Assembly (NCBI RefSeq): GCF_019041915.1
Contig: NZ_JAHPYF010000004.1
Span: 124,001 to 188,000 of the forward strand
Length of the DNA: 64,000 nt
Source: Collinsella sp. MSK.8.10
Lineage (GTDB): Bacteria; Actinomycetota; Coriobacteriia; Coriobacteriales; Coriobacteriaceae
Direction of reading: 5' to 3'
In this document: positions 8,399 to 18,250 of the stretch, piece by piece
How the letters are laid out: every line of letters begins with the position of its first letter
Numbering within the stretch: position 1 is the first letter of the stretch
Position numbers and translations under genes: made by a program
The notes under the pieces: model-generated
Told to the model about the DNA's origin: nothing
What the model saw: the letters and a program-made list of their open reading frames with translations, nothing else
Databases searched by the model: none

Positions 8399-9168
8399 CG
8401 GCGCCCGCATCCGCACCGGCGCTGCGCATCTTCGCCGGCACCACCGAGGGCCGCCTTCTGTGCGAATGGGCGAGCGGGGCGGGCATCCCCGCCCATGCCT
8501 ACGCGGCAACCGAGTACGGAGGCGAGCTTTTGGGCGAGCTTCCGGGCATCGAGGTACATGCGGGCAGGCTCAACGAGGCCGACATGGAGCGCGAGCTTTC
8601 CGGCGCGCGCATCGTCGTCGACGCCACGCACCCCTTCGCTACGCTCGCAAGCGGCAACATCCGAGCCGCTTCGCTCGCCGTGGGTGCACGATGCCTGCGC
8701 CTTGCGCGCCCGGTCGAGGCGCTGCCCAAAGGCGTCGTGTCGGTCGCGTCGATCGCCTGCGCGGCGCGCTTTCTCTCCGAGAACCCGGGTCGCGCGCTTC
8801 TCACGACGGGGAGCAAGGAGCTTGCTCCCTACACGCGCGTCGCCGATTTCGCGGAGCGCTTCTTCGTGCGTGTGCTCCCGCTGCCCGGTGCTATAACGAA
8901 GTGCATCGACGCGGGGTTTTCGCCGTCGCACGTCATCGGCATGCAGGGGCCCTTCACCCGCGAGCTCAACGAGGCGATGCTTCGGCAGGTGGGCGCCCAG
9001 TGGCTTGTGACCAAGGACTCGGGAACCGTAGGCGGCACGGCCGAGAAGATCGCCTCCGCGCGCGACGTGGGAGCGCGCTGTATTGTGGTCGCCCGTCCCG
9101 CCGAGGGAGGCGGGGCTCTTTCGCTTCGGGAAGTGGAAGACGCGCTCTTACGGGAGTTCGCACGCTAG
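8395..9168 (+). CDS. cobK: Precorrin-6A / cobalt-precorrin-6A reductase
   Basis: CobK/CbiJ reduces the macrocycle with NAD(P)H after ring contraction. The 257-aa protein has the diagnostic FAGTTEGRLLCEWA near the N-terminus, VVDATHPFA in the middle, and LVTKDSGTVGGTAEKI followed by ARCIVVARP toward the C-terminus. The GTG start overlaps the cbiC stop. It is the last gene of the cobalamin block; no clear terminator follows and the next ~200 bp hold a transposase remnant and an inverted repeat. Confidence 0.92.
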   Translation: MTAPASAPALRIFAGTTEGRLLCEWASGAGIPAHAYAATEYGGELLGELPGIEVHAGRLNEADMERELSGARIVVDATHPFATLASGNIRAASLAVGARCLRLARPVEALPKGVVSVASIACAARFLSENPGRALLTTGSKELAPYTRVADFAERFFVRVLPLPGAITKCIDAGFSPSHVIGMQGPFTRELNEAMLRQVGAQWLVTKDSGTVGGTAEKIASARDVGARCIVVARPAEGGGALSLREVEDALLREFAR

Positions 9169-9184
9169 GCGCTCGCCGCGCCTG

Positions 9185-9310
9185 CGCGCACTCCCGCCCG
9201 CGAGGAGGAGCGCCTCGAGCAAGCTCGAACCGTACAAGACCGTCATCCGCCAAAAGCTCGAGGACGACGCCCGGAACTGGCGTAAGCAGCCCTTCAATAA
9301 GTTGCGGTGA
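9185..9310 (+). pseudogene. Remnant of an IS21-family transposase (IstA-like)
   Basis: A short open stretch just after cobK encodes SSKLEPYKTVIRQKLEDD and ARNWRKQ, then runs out of similarity and stops. From family knowledge, IS21 IstA proteins carry an xKLDPYKxxI...WRKQ segment in their N-terminal half, normally followed by RHTA; here it breaks exactly after WRKQ. No start codon, DDE core or IstB gene is present. It marks the downstream edge of the very GC-rich cobalamin block and directly abuts an inverted repeat. Confidence 0.55.
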
Positions 9311-9367
9311 AATAGTGTCTTTTTTTGCTGCTAGATAGCATATCCAGTCCCTAATTCACCGCAACTT
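9299..9367. repeat. Inverted-repeat element, copy 1 (second copy at 25.5 kb)
   Basis: A 13-bp perfect inverted repeat, AAGTTGCGGTGAA at 9299-9311 and TTCACCGCAACTT at 9355-9367, extends to ~16 bp with one mismatch. The same arms, plus the internal words AATAG and CAGTCC, recur at 25519-25587, while the rest of the loop differs. It lies between convergent cobK and the ABC permease gene. It may act as a bidirectional terminator or be a small REP/MITE-like unit. Confidence 0.8.
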
Positions 9368-9379
9368 TTTGGTGGTGGC

Positions 9380-10594
9380 TTACTGGTAGCGAAGGCACTC
9401 CACCGGGTCGAGCTTTGCCGCGCGGCGAGCGGGGTAGAAGCCAAAGATTACGCCGATGCCGACGGAGACGCCGAAGGCCAGCAGTACCGTGGCGATTGAA
9501 AAGCTCGGCGTGATTTGCCCGCTGGCACCGAGCTCGCTGAGAACCCCTGATCCTGCGGCAAACATCGCGAGGCCCCAGGCCAGCAGATAGCCAATCAGGA
9601 CACCCAGCAGGCCACCGGTGACGCACAGTGCCGAGGACTCGGCCAAAAACTGCGCGGTGATATCGCGACGACTGGCGCCCAGGGCACGGCGAATACCGAT
9701 CTCGCGGATGCGCTCGGTCACGTTGGTGAGCATCATATTCATAATGCCGATACCGCCGACAAGCAGCGAGATGCTGGCGACAGCACCCATGATAAGCGAG
9801 AACGCGCCCATAAAGGAGTTGAGTGCATCGATGGCGCTTTTCATGGAGGTCGCCGATACACTGTCGTACTCATCATCCTCCGCGATGCCCTTCATCGCGC
9901 GCACCTTGGACTCGATAGTCTTGCAGAGCTCATCCATGTCCGTGCCCTCGGCGGCAAGTGCCGTCACGCTGGGGAATGAAGGGTTCTCGTCGCCAAACAG
10001 CCCGGAGATGGTTTCGCGTGGCATATACAGCGTGAGCGAGCCCATGGAGTCGCTGCCGCCATCAATCACGCCTACAATCTGCACCTCGCCGTTGGACACC
10101 TTGATGGTTTTCCCCAGCGCATCCTGTTCGTTGCCGTAAAGCTGATCGGCGCCGCCGCGGCTGATGAGCGCCACGCGCGAGCCTGATTGGGACTCGGCCT
10201 GGGAATAGGTTCGCCCCGCAACGAGCTTGCTGGCCCCCACGGCGTCGAGCATGTCGCTATCGACACCCTGTGCCATGACGGTATAGCTTTTATCGCCGGT
10301 CTTGTACTCGGTATACGCGCTGTCGACAATGCCGATCTGCTCTATCTGCGGCACCAGTTTTTGAAGCTTCTCGATGTCCGACTCGGTGAGTTCTTGCGAC
10401 GAATAGATTTGCACCATGCGTGCCGCATTGAGGCCCAGGCTGTTGACCAAACTGTTTTGGATGCCGCCGATGAGCGAAGTCATGGCGATAACCGAGGCGA
10501 TGCCAATGACGATGCCCAGGATGGTGAGCAGGCTGCGGCCCTTGTTGGCCTCGAGCGAGTGAAGGGCTTCCTGGATGAGATCGCGGGCGCTCAT
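9380..10594 (-). CDS. ABC transporter permease, MacB/FtsX type
   Basis: This 404-aa membrane protein has the MacB-type layout: one N-terminal membrane segment (LLTILGIVIGIASVIAM, residues ~20-40), a ~220-residue extracytoplasmic domain, then three membrane segments in the FtsX domain. Conserved FtsX features include GGIGIMNMMLTNVTER and REIGIRRALGASRRDI. The start overlaps the upstream ATPase stop (TGA/ATG). With the ATPase and adaptor genes it forms an efflux or envelope-remodelling system of the MacAB / YknXYZ type; the substrate cannot be read from sequence. Confidence 0.88.
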   Translation of the reverse strand: MSARDLIQEALHSLEANKGRSLLTILGIVIGIASVIAMTSLIGGIQNSLVNSLGLNAARMVQIYSSQELTESDIEKLQKLVPQIEQIGIVDSAYTEYKTGDKSYTVMAQGVDSDMLDAVGASKLVAGRTYSQAESQSGSRVALISRGGADQLYGNEQDALGKTIKVSNGEVQIVGVIDGGSDSMGSLTLYMPRETISGLFGDENPSFPSVTALAAEGTDMDELCKTIESKVRAMKGIAEDDEYDSVSATSMKSAIDALNSFMGAFSLIMGAVASISLLVGGIGIMNMMLTNVTERIREIGIRRALGASRRDITAQFLAESSALCVTGGLLGVLIGYLLAWGLAMFAAGSGVLSELGASGQITPSFSIATVLLAFGVSVGIGVIFGFYPARRAAKLDPVECLRYQ

Positions 10595-11364
10595 GCCACC
10601 ACTCCTTTCGGCGGGTTGGCGGAGGCGGAAATCATGGGCAGGCTATCTACGGCGCTGCGTAGGGTCTTCGGTGCATGTGGAATATACGCGCCGTCATGGA
10701 TGCGGCCGTCGCGGATGGTCACGGCGCGGTCGGCTTCGGCGGTGATGCCGGGGTCGTGTGTGATGAGCACGATGGTCTTGCCGCGCTCCTGAAGCTTGTG
10801 GAATGTTTCCATGACGAGCACTCCGGTTGCGGAGTCCAGGTTTCCCGTCGGCTCGTCGGCCAGAATGATGGGCGGGTCATTGACGAGGGCTCGCGCGATT
10901 GCGACGCGCTGCATCTGTCCGCCCGAGAGCTCTGATATGCGGTGGTCCCAGTGGTCGACCGGCAGCGTGACGGCCTGCAGCGCGTGCACGGCGCGCATTT
11001 CGCGCTGGCTACGGGGCACATTGGTGTAGGCCAGCGGCAGCATGACGTTTTCGATAACCGACAGGCGCGGCAGCAGGTTGAAGCTCTGAAAGACAAAGCC
11101 AATGCTCAGGCCGCGGACTTCGGTGAGCTCGTCATCGTCAAGCTCGGCCACGTTGAGCCCTTGCAGGTAGTAGTCGCCCGCCGTCGGCTTATCCAGGCAG
11201 CCTAGGATGTTCATGAGCGTTGATTTGCCCGAGCCCGAGGGGCCAGTGATAGCGACGAATTCGCCGGGATTTACCGCCAGGCTCACGTTGTGCAGGATGT
11301 GGGCGCAACCCGCCTCGCTCTCAAAGATGCGGTGCACGTTGCGGATGTCGATAACGGGACGCAT
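10591..11364 (-). CDS. ABC transporter ATP-binding protein, MacB type
   Basis: This 257-aa ABC ATPase powers the adjacent permease. Walker A is GPSGSGKST, the signature is [15 protein letters not shown], Walker B is [16 protein letters not shown], and the H-loop is in VLITHDP. The DEPTGNLD form is typical of the LolD/MacB/FtsE group. The C-terminal ~35 residues extend past the usual domain. It overlaps the adaptor gene by one base and the permease gene by four, so the three are one operon. Confidence 0.92.
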   Translation of the reverse strand: MRPVIDIRNVHRIFESEAGCAHILHNVSLAVNPGEFVAITGPSGSGKSTLMNILGCLDKPTAGDYYLQGLNVAELDDDELTEVRGLSIGFVFQSFNLLPRLSVIENVMLPLAYTNVPRSQREMRAVHALQAVTLPVDHWDHRISELSGGQMQRVAIARALVNDPPIILADEPTGNLDSATGVLVMETFHKLQERGKTIVLITHDPGITAEADRAVTIRDGRIHDGAYIPHAPKTLRSAVDSLPMISASANPPKGVVA

Positions 11365-12797
11365 TACATGTCCTCATCGGCAGACATACTGCCCGAATCC
11401 GCGCTGTAGCCGCCGTCAGCCGTTGCGTCCGCTCCGGTGTCCATGACGAGCGTGTCGCCATCGCGCAGCTTGGTAACCGTTACGTTGGGGTTGATCTCGT
11501 TGCCCTGGTCGTCGCGCTTGACCTGTGTCTTGCCGACTACGGCTTCGTTGTCGTTTTGCGTCACGACGGTCACCTTGACGCGGCGCGTTTCCTTGCCTTC
11601 GTCATCGGTTGCCACGTTGACGTAATAGTGTTCGCCGTCTTCGGTCATGAGCGCCATCGTCGGCACCATCACCACGTCGTCGAGCTGCTCGGTCACCACC
11701 GATACCTCGGCCGTCATGCCCGGCTTCAGGCGCGCGTCGGGCGCCTCGATGAGGATGTCGACGTTAAAGGTCACGCTGCCGCCGCCGTTGGCGGCGTCGG
11801 AGTTTGCCACCGACGCGATAGCCGTGACGGTGCCCTGGCTCACGATATCGGGAAACGCGGGATACGTGACGTTGGCGCTCTGCCCAACGGCGATCTTGGC
11901 GATGTCCTTTTCGCCCACCTGCACGGTCACCTTCATCTTGGATAGGTCGGCGATCTGCATGCACTGCTTGCCGCCGCTCGTATCGCTTTCGCCCATGATC
12001 ATGCCGCCTGTTACCGTGGCGCCCACCTTGGCGTTGAGCTCCACGATGCTACCCGAGCTCGGGGCCGTGACCGTGCGACTGGCGGCCTTGGCGTTCGCCT
12101 GGTCTAGGTTTGCCTGGGCCGAAGCGAGGCTGCGCTGCGCGGCCGATACGGCGTTCGTGTCCACTGATGCAGCGGAGACGCCAGCCGCTGCGGAAGCTCC
12201 ATCGACGTCCGTCGTTGGGGTGGCCTGCGCGACAGCGGCGGCTTTCTGCGCGTTGGTGAGGTCTTCCTGGGCGGCTGCAACTGCACGCTGCGCCTCGGCA
12301 ACGTTGCGATCGAGCTCGTCGTTTTTAATGGTCATAAGCACGTCGCCCTCGCTGACGGATTGGCCTGCCTGCACGTTGATCGAATCGACCGTGCCGTCGA
12401 CAGAAGGGGAGACCACTGAGGATGAAATGGGTTTGAGCTGGCCTTTCGCCTCGACCGTTGTGCTAAACGTGCCCTCGGTCACCATGTCGGTCACAGGCCC
12501 GCTAGCGCCCTGTGGCCGCGCATTGATAACCAGGGTTGCGACAATGGCAATGAGCGCGATGGCACCCACGACGCCGGCGGCAATACCGCGTCGGATGAGC
12601 TTTTTGCGCCGACGCTCGGCACGCTTTGCCTTGAGCTTTGCATAGGCTTCTTCATCGGAAATCTCGGCCGTATCGTTCGTGCGTTCGCTCTGCTTGTCGG
12701 CATGTACGTTTTTAATCAGAGGAATCGTTTCGGTGGCACCTTCGGGCGTGTACTCGGCATCATCCGGGCCTGGGGTGATGGTGGGGACATTCGGCAT
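11364..12797 (-). CDS. Membrane-fusion/adaptor protein, HlyD/MacA-like
   Basis: This 477-aa protein is the first gene of the efflux operon. Residues 1 to ~72 are hydrophilic, followed by one membrane segment (AAGVVGAIALIAIVATLVI). The outer part has a biotinyl-lipoyl-like hairpin (SPSVDGTVDSINVQAGQSV), an Ala/Gln-rich coiled-coil region, and a beta-barrel region with QIADLSKMKVTVQV. The C-terminus is Asp/Ser/Gly-rich. A good ribosome site (AAAGGAG) precedes the ATG. By analogy with MacA/YknX it would stimulate or gate the MacB-type transporter. Confidence 0.85.
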   Translation of the reverse strand: MPNVPTITPGPDDAEYTPEGATETIPLIKNVHADKQSERTNDTAEISDEEAYAKLKAKRAERRRKKLIRRGIAAGVVGAIALIAIVATLVINARPQGASGPVTDMVTEGTFSTTVEAKGQLKPISSSVVSPSVDGTVDSINVQAGQSVSEGDVLMTIKNDELDRNVAEAQRAVAAAQEDLTNAQKAAAVAQATPTTDVDGASAAAGVSAASVDTNAVSAAQRSLASAQANLDQANAKAASRTVTAPSSGSIVELNAKVGATVTGGMIMGESDTSGGKQCMQIADLSKMKVTVQVGEKDIAKIAVGQSANVTYPAFPDIVSQGTVTAIASVANSDAANGGGSVTFNVDILIEAPDARLKPGMTAEVSVVTEQLDDVVMVPTMALMTEDGEHYYVNVATDDEGKETRRVKVTVVTQNDNEAVVGKTQVKRDDQGNEINPNVTVTKLRDGDTLVMDTGADATADGGYSADSGSMSADEDM

Positions 12798-12830
12798 AGC
12801 GTCTCCTTTATAGAAAGTTCCTCAATAAGT

Positions 12831-12862
12831 ATATGCGCCCGTCGCGTAAGGCGGGCGCATAT
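12831..12862 (-). terminator. Hairpin between the L,D-transpeptidase gene and the efflux operon
   Basis: An 11-bp perfect stem (ATATGCGCCCG at 12831-12841 with CGGGCGCATAT at 12852-12862) and a 10-nt loop lie downstream of the L,D-transpeptidase stop on the - strand. The trailing T-run is poor (ACTTATTGAG), so it is a weak intrinsic terminator at best. Confidence 0.5.
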
Positions 12863-12929
12863 GGCGGATTCTTTCGGAACTGTTAGATTGGTCGCAGCAG
12901 CTCCACGTTGTGGGAATGCGCGCGTTGCA

Positions 12930-14645
12930 CTACGAGTGGACAACCACGCACAGGCCGACTTTGATGCAGTCGTGAAGTGCCTTTGCATCGGCCAGGCGCA
13001 GGTTGATGCAACCGTGGCTGCCGCACCACTTGTACGATTCGGCGTTATCGAAACTCGAATCGTTTTGCCAGGTGGCGTCGTGGAATCCGACCATATTGCC
13101 CTCGAACGGCATCCAATAGCTGACCGGGCTCTCGTATTTGGGCTTGCCGGTCTCGGGGTCCTTGGCACCGATAAGCTTGCTGGCGCCATTGTTGCTGTTG
13201 ATCTGCCATACGCCCTCGGGGGTGGCGTCCTCTCCCGGCTTGCCAGAAATAAAGTTGGCCTCCCAAACGATATTACCGTTCTCGTCATAGTAGCGCGCGT
13301 GCTGCTCGGACAGATCGACATCGACGTATGCCTTCCAGTCGGGCTCTCCCTTTGCGGTAAAGGTGTCGGCTTTCTGGGAGTATTTGATCTCGATTTCGCC
13401 GGTCTGCTTGTTGTTAATGGCATCCTCGACCTGCTTTGCGAGCGAGCTGCTGTCGATGGACCAACCAAAGTCGCCGCCTTCGACGGCGCACTGCTTGCCA
13501 TCGGCGCGCGTCCACCAGCGAGTGGAGCCCACGGTATTGAAGCCGTTGGCGAGCTCGGCTGCCCAGCTGCTGATCTGCGACGTATCGAGCGTGGGGTTGG
13601 CGGGATCGGCAAAGCTGATCCACTGCAACACGGAGCTGCCATCAACCTTGCCGGCATCCTCGCCGTTGAGCTTGAGGGTCACGTTGACGCCCAGGAAGTT
13701 GTTGGCGGCATCGCATGCAGCCTGAATCTGATCATCGGTCAGCGTTCCATTGAGCGGCTCATAGGCATCGTTGCCGAGCTTGGAAAGATCTACGGTCTCG
13801 GCCAGCGAGGCAAGCTCGAGCTCGGCATACTTAATGACATGCTCGCGGTTGAGTTTTTCGTTGGAGCGCGCCTTCTCGACGGTAAACTTGCCGGCCTGCT
13901 CGTCATAGGAGCTATTGGCCTCGAACGCGCCCGAACGGCCCTCGTTAAACTCGTCGATGGCGGCGCCCAAATCCTTCTCAAACTGCTTTTGGTCAAAGGT
14001 GTCGGAGAGCATGGACAGGTCGACGTCTTGTTCAAGATCGACTTCGTTGGAGCTAGCGGTTGTTTTGGTCTTGCCGCTTAAGGATTCCGCAAGGCGGACC
14101 GGCCATACAAAGGCTTCGTTGTGGCTGATAATATCTTTTGCGGCAGCTTCGCCGTCGACGATGGGCTCATCGGACTCGGGCTGATAGGTCCAGCTAAAGT
14201 CATCGCCTGTCACGGTGAGCTTATAGTGCTTCCATGCCGAGTTGACCTTGGTGGCGGCAGACGAAGCGTTGGAGAACGAGACGTCGACGCCGGCGATGGT
14301 GGTGTTGGGGTAGGCTACCTGCGAAAACGCTACGACGCCTACGATATAGACAATGACGATAAGACCCAGGACGACAAAGAGCGTCGTCTTTTTGCCCGAC
14401 TTATTGTTCTCGACGGGTTTGCGTGCGGGGCCGCGATCGCCTCGAGCGTGCGTGGGGGGCTGCTTGGGCGCATTGCCGTTTGCCTGGCGCTGCTGACGTT
14501 GCTGGTTCGGGCGTTGCGATGTGTTTGTCGCACCACGCTGTTGACCGTGGCTCGGCGCGATAGGACGCGGCGACTGAACGCCGCCGGTGTGCCTGCTCGG
14601 CTGCTGCGGATCGGGAATCAGTTGAGTTCGATCGTTTTGCGACAT
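12930..14645 (-). CDS. L,D-transpeptidase (YkuD domain) with membrane anchor
   Basis: This ~571-aa protein should form 3-3 peptidoglycan cross-links or attach proteins to the wall. The N-terminal ~85 residues are cytoplasmic and rich in Gln/Pro/Arg/Asn. One membrane segment follows (TLFVVLGLIVIVYIVGVVAF), then a long extracellular region matching the peptidoglycan-binding repeats seen in such enzymes, and the C-terminal YkuD domain with GFHDATW and the catalytic SHGCINLRLADAKAL (Cys in HGCIN). The second ATG is preferred because GAAGGA lies 10 nt before it but only 1 nt before the first. Confidence 0.9.
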   Translation of the reverse strand: MSQNDRTQLIPDPQQPSRHTGGVQSPRPIAPSHGQQRGATNTSQRPNQQRQQRQANGNAPKQPPTHARGDRGPARKPVENNKSGKKTTLFVVLGLIVIVYIVGVVAFSQVAYPNTTIAGVDVSFSNASSAATKVNSAWKHYKLTVTGDDFSWTYQPESDEPIVDGEAAAKDIISHNEAFVWPVRLAESLSGKTKTTASSNEVDLEQDVDLSMLSDTFDQKQFEKDLGAAIDEFNEGRSGAFEANSSYDEQAGKFTVEKARSNEKLNREHVIKYAELELASLAETVDLSKLGNDAYEPLNGTLTDDQIQAACDAANNFLGVNVTLKLNGEDAGKVDGSSVLQWISFADPANPTLDTSQISSWAAELANGFNTVGSTRWWTRADGKQCAVEGGDFGWSIDSSSLAKQVEDAINNKQTGEIEIKYSQKADTFTAKGEPDWKAYVDVDLSEQHARYYDENGNIVWEANFISGKPGEDATPEGVWQINSNNGASKLIGAKDPETGKPKYESPVSYWMPFEGNMVGFHDATWQNDSSFDNAESYKWCGSHGCINLRLADAKALHDCIKVGLCVVVHS

Positions 14646-14746
14646 CGTATGCATATCCTTCGAATTTCGCCTCGTGGCTCATCGTGTTTTTACTGGGCTT
14701 GCATTATAGCGATTACCCAGTTGTTTGTGGTATGGAAACGGTGGCA

Positions 14747-14776
14747 TTCAAAAGAGGTGGGACATTTGTCCCACCT
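14747..14776 (-). terminator. Intrinsic terminator after L-serine dehydratase
   Basis: A perfect 10-bp stem (AGGTGGGACA / TGTCCCACCT, 14755-14764 and 14767-14776) is followed on the - strand by CTTTT. It lies 19 bp beyond the serine dehydratase stop. Confidence 0.75.
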
Positions 14777-14794
14777 TTGAGTCATTCTTTGCCG

Positions 14795-16402
14795 TTATCC
14801 GCACACGCCGCATTTTGCACAGACCGAAAGTGCGGCCGGAGCCTGCGCGATGCCGCCCTTTGCCGTCTCGCGCAGTGTGGCCGGCAACGCGTGGCCCACC
14901 GAGAGCATGACATGTGCCATCTGGTCAAACGGCACCAGGCTCTTAATGCCGGCGAGGGCGAGTTGTGCCGAGCTAAAGGCCGCTGCTACGCCGATGGCGT
15001 TGCGGTTTTGGCAGGGCACCTCCACGAGGCCACCGACGGGGTCGCAAACGAGGCCCAGCAGATTGCTCAGCGCGATGGAACTGGCGTCGAGCGCCTGCTC
15101 GGGCGTGCCGCCAAGCATCTGCACCAGCGCGGCGGCAGCCATGGCGGCCGCACTTCCGACCTCGGCCTGGCAGCCGCCCTCGGCGCCGGCAACGCAGGCG
15201 CTTGTGGTGAGGTTGAGGCCGATGGCGGCGGCGCAGTAGAGCGCGTCCATGACCTGCTCGTCGTCGAGCTGCAGGTGGTCGGCGAGCGCCAGCACGCAGC
15301 CGGGTACGACGCCTGCGGAGCCTGCCGTGGGGGCAGCGACGATCACACCCATCGTGGCTGAGCGCTCGAGCACGGCCATGGCGCGGGCCACGGCGTCGGT
15401 CTGGACGGCGCCCATCAGGCTTGTGCTCAGATCGTTTCGGCCGGTGGCATCGACGAGCTTTGCCTCGCCGCCGATGAGGCCGCCGAGCGAGCGCTGCGGA
15501 TTGACGATGGTGGCTGTGGTCTCTTCGCGCATGACGTCGAGTACGCGGCGCATGGCGGCGATGGCGTGTGCCTCGCCGGTCAGACGTGCCTCGCGTACGG
15601 CCATGACGGCGCCGATGTTGAGCCCCAGTTCCTCGCACGCATCGAGCAGCTGCTCGCCGTCGTCGAAGATCTCCTTGGCCGAGACGCCTGGGGAGAGCGA
15701 CGAGGCCGAACCGGGGAGCTCGATAAAGGTCGCGTAATCGACATTGTCGAGCTTGCGTAGCATGGGGATAACGGTGTCGTCGGGCGCGCCGTCGGTCTCA
15801 AAGACGGAGTAGGCCTGGCCGCCCACTTCGGTGCGGTAGGTGCGGCAGAAGGCGATGTTCACATGGGCGTAGGCGAGCAGGTTGGTGAGCGCTGCGAGCA
15901 CGCCGGGGACGTCCTGGTGCGCCACGAAGAGCGTGGAATACATGCCCGAGATGTCGACGCCGACGCCGTTGATGCGGCTGATGCGCATCTTGCCGCCGCC
16001 CAGGCTCTCGCCACGGACCTGCGCCGCGGCGCCCGTGGCGTCAACCATGTCGATGTCGACGGTGTTGGGGTGGATGGAGGCGTCGTCGCCCTTAATTTCA
16101 AAGTGATAGTCGAGGCCCTGCTCGCGTGCGAGGTCGAAGGCCTGCTTGATGTTCTCGTCATCGGTGTCGAGGCCCAGAATGCCCGCGACGAGCGCACGGT
16201 CGGTGCCGTGGCCGCGGTAGGTGTGGGCGAAGGAGTTCCACAGACCAAAGGTAACCTTGGTGATGCGGCCTTCCAGCAGGCTGGCGGCAACTTGGGCGCA
16301 GCGCAGGGCGCCGGCGGTGTGCGATGAACTGGGGCCGACCATGACGGGGCCCAAGATCTCGAATGCCGAGGTCGTAGCTAGTGTTTGCGGCTTGCCTGCC
16401 AT
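14795..16402 (-). CDS. sdaA: L-serine ammonia-lyase, iron-sulfur dependent, single chain
   Basis: It converts L-serine to pyruvate and ammonia with an oxygen-sensitive [4Fe-4S] cluster. At 535 aa it is the one-chain form. The beta (ACT-like, serine-binding) half comes first, with GPVMVGPSSSHTAGALR near residue 20, and the alpha half follows from ~residue 240. Likely cluster cysteines lie in TTSACVAGAEGGCQAEVG and LVCDPVGGLVEVPCQNRNA. The chain ends in a short CAKCGVCG tail that is not part of the family core. AAGGAG precedes the ATG. It is monocistronic, with a terminator behind it. Confidence 0.93.
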   Translation of the reverse strand: MAGKPQTLATTSAFEILGPVMVGPSSSHTAGALRCAQVAASLLEGRITKVTFGLWNSFAHTYRGHGTDRALVAGILGLDTDDENIKQAFDLAREQGLDYHFEIKGDDASIHPNTVDIDMVDATGAAAQVRGESLGGGKMRISRINGVGVDISGMYSTLFVAHQDVPGVLAALTNLLAYAHVNIAFCRTYRTEVGGQAYSVFETDGAPDDTVIPMLRKLDNVDYATFIELPGSASSLSPGVSAKEIFDDGEQLLDACEELGLNIGAVMAVREARLTGEAHAIAAMRRVLDVMREETTATIVNPQRSLGGLIGGEAKLVDATGRNDLSTSLMGAVQTDAVARAMAVLERSATMGVIVAAPTAGSAGVVPGCVLALADHLQLDDEQVMDALYCAAAIGLNLTTSACVAGAEGGCQAEVGSAAAMAAAALVQMLGGTPEQALDASSIALSNLLGLVCDPVGGLVEVPCQNRNAIGVAAAFSSAQLALAGIKSLVPFDQMAHVMLSVGHALPATLRETAKGGIAQAPAALSVCAKCGVCG

Positions 16403-16459
16403 GGCTGCTCCTTTGCCTTGTCTCGTCGTCCCGAGGGGCGGGGCATACTTTGTCCCGCC

Positions 16460-16580
16460 GTTCCGAGGGCTTTAGTATTTGGTCGCCTGCTCGGACAGTC
16501 CTGCTCGCACGGAGGCCACATTAAGTGGCCTCCGGCTCGTGCGGAACTCGCGATCGACCAAATACTAAAGCCCTCGGAAC
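16460..16580. repeat. Large nested palindrome upstream of serine dehydratase
   Basis: A 26-bp perfect inverted repeat (16460-16485 with 16555-16580; outer end GTTCCGAGGG, inner end TTTGGTCG) encloses 69 bp that contain a second hairpin, GGAGGCCAC ATTAA GTGGCCTCC (16511-16533). No coding potential is seen. The arms are far longer than a terminator needs. It fills most of the 346-bp gap between metK and the serine dehydratase gene. Confidence 0.85.
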
Positions 16581-16677
16581 TTAGGATACATGGTTGGAGT
16601 GCCCGTGCTGCAAAATTCATTAGCTAGTGACGCAGCGTAGGCTCATATCGAAACATCTTCACTACCGGATTAATAAA

Positions 16678-16711
16678 AAAAGAAGTACCGCTTGGGGGCG
16701 GTACTTCTTTT
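16678..16711 (-). terminator. Intrinsic terminator after metK
   Basis: An 11-bp GC-containing stem (AGAAGTACCGC / GCGGTACTTCT, 16681-16691 and 16698-16708), extended by three A-T pairs, is followed on the - strand by a run of T (TTCTTTTTTTATT). It is a textbook terminator for metK. Confidence 0.9.
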
Positions 16712-16748
16712 GAAAGCGCGTGCGAGTTGTGACCTTGGTGGTTCCCAA

Positions 16749-18029
<1,281 letters not shown>

Positions 18030-18041
18030 GATTGTCCTTTC

Positions 18042-18079
18042 AAAAAACGTGTCCCGGCGACCGTTACCATTCCGCCGGG
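18042..18079 (-). promoter_or_regulatory. Terminator-like hairpin in the metK leader
   Basis: On the - strand, CCCGGCG (18073-18079) pairs with CGCCGGG (18053-18059) across a 13-nt loop and is followed five bases later by T6 (18042-18047), just before the metK ribosome site. The form is that of an attenuator or leader terminator. I could not fit a known SAM riboswitch to the visible leader. Confidence 0.4.
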
Positions 18080-18133
18080 CTCTCTATGCAAGGGCACATC
18101 ATAGCGCGTAAATCAAACATTCACACCCTTTCC

Positions 18134-18177
18134 GCACCTACTCATTGGGGACAGACTTAAATGAGTGGGTCGGTGCC
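18134..18177. repeat. REP-like palindrome containing a GGGGACAGACTTAA core
   Basis: ACTCATT (18140-18146) and AATGAGT (18160-18166) form an inverted repeat around GGGGACAGACTTA, with weaker flanking pairing GCACC / GGTGC. The GGGGACAGACTTAA word is typical of REP sequences mobilised by REP-associated tyrosine transposases in many bacteria (recalled, not searched). It lies between divergent metK and gltX. Confidence 0.45.
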
Positions 18178-18250
18178 CTTTGTGCGGAGGTTGCTTTGAT
18201 GCTTTATACTGATGAGGTTAGACATCCATCCTGCAATCGAGGAGATTTCC

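Noticed and set aside
12702..14081. 459-codon + strand ORF opposite the L,D-transpeptidase gene
   Set aside because: The - strand product carries the complete YkuD catalytic motif; the + frame is its shadow.
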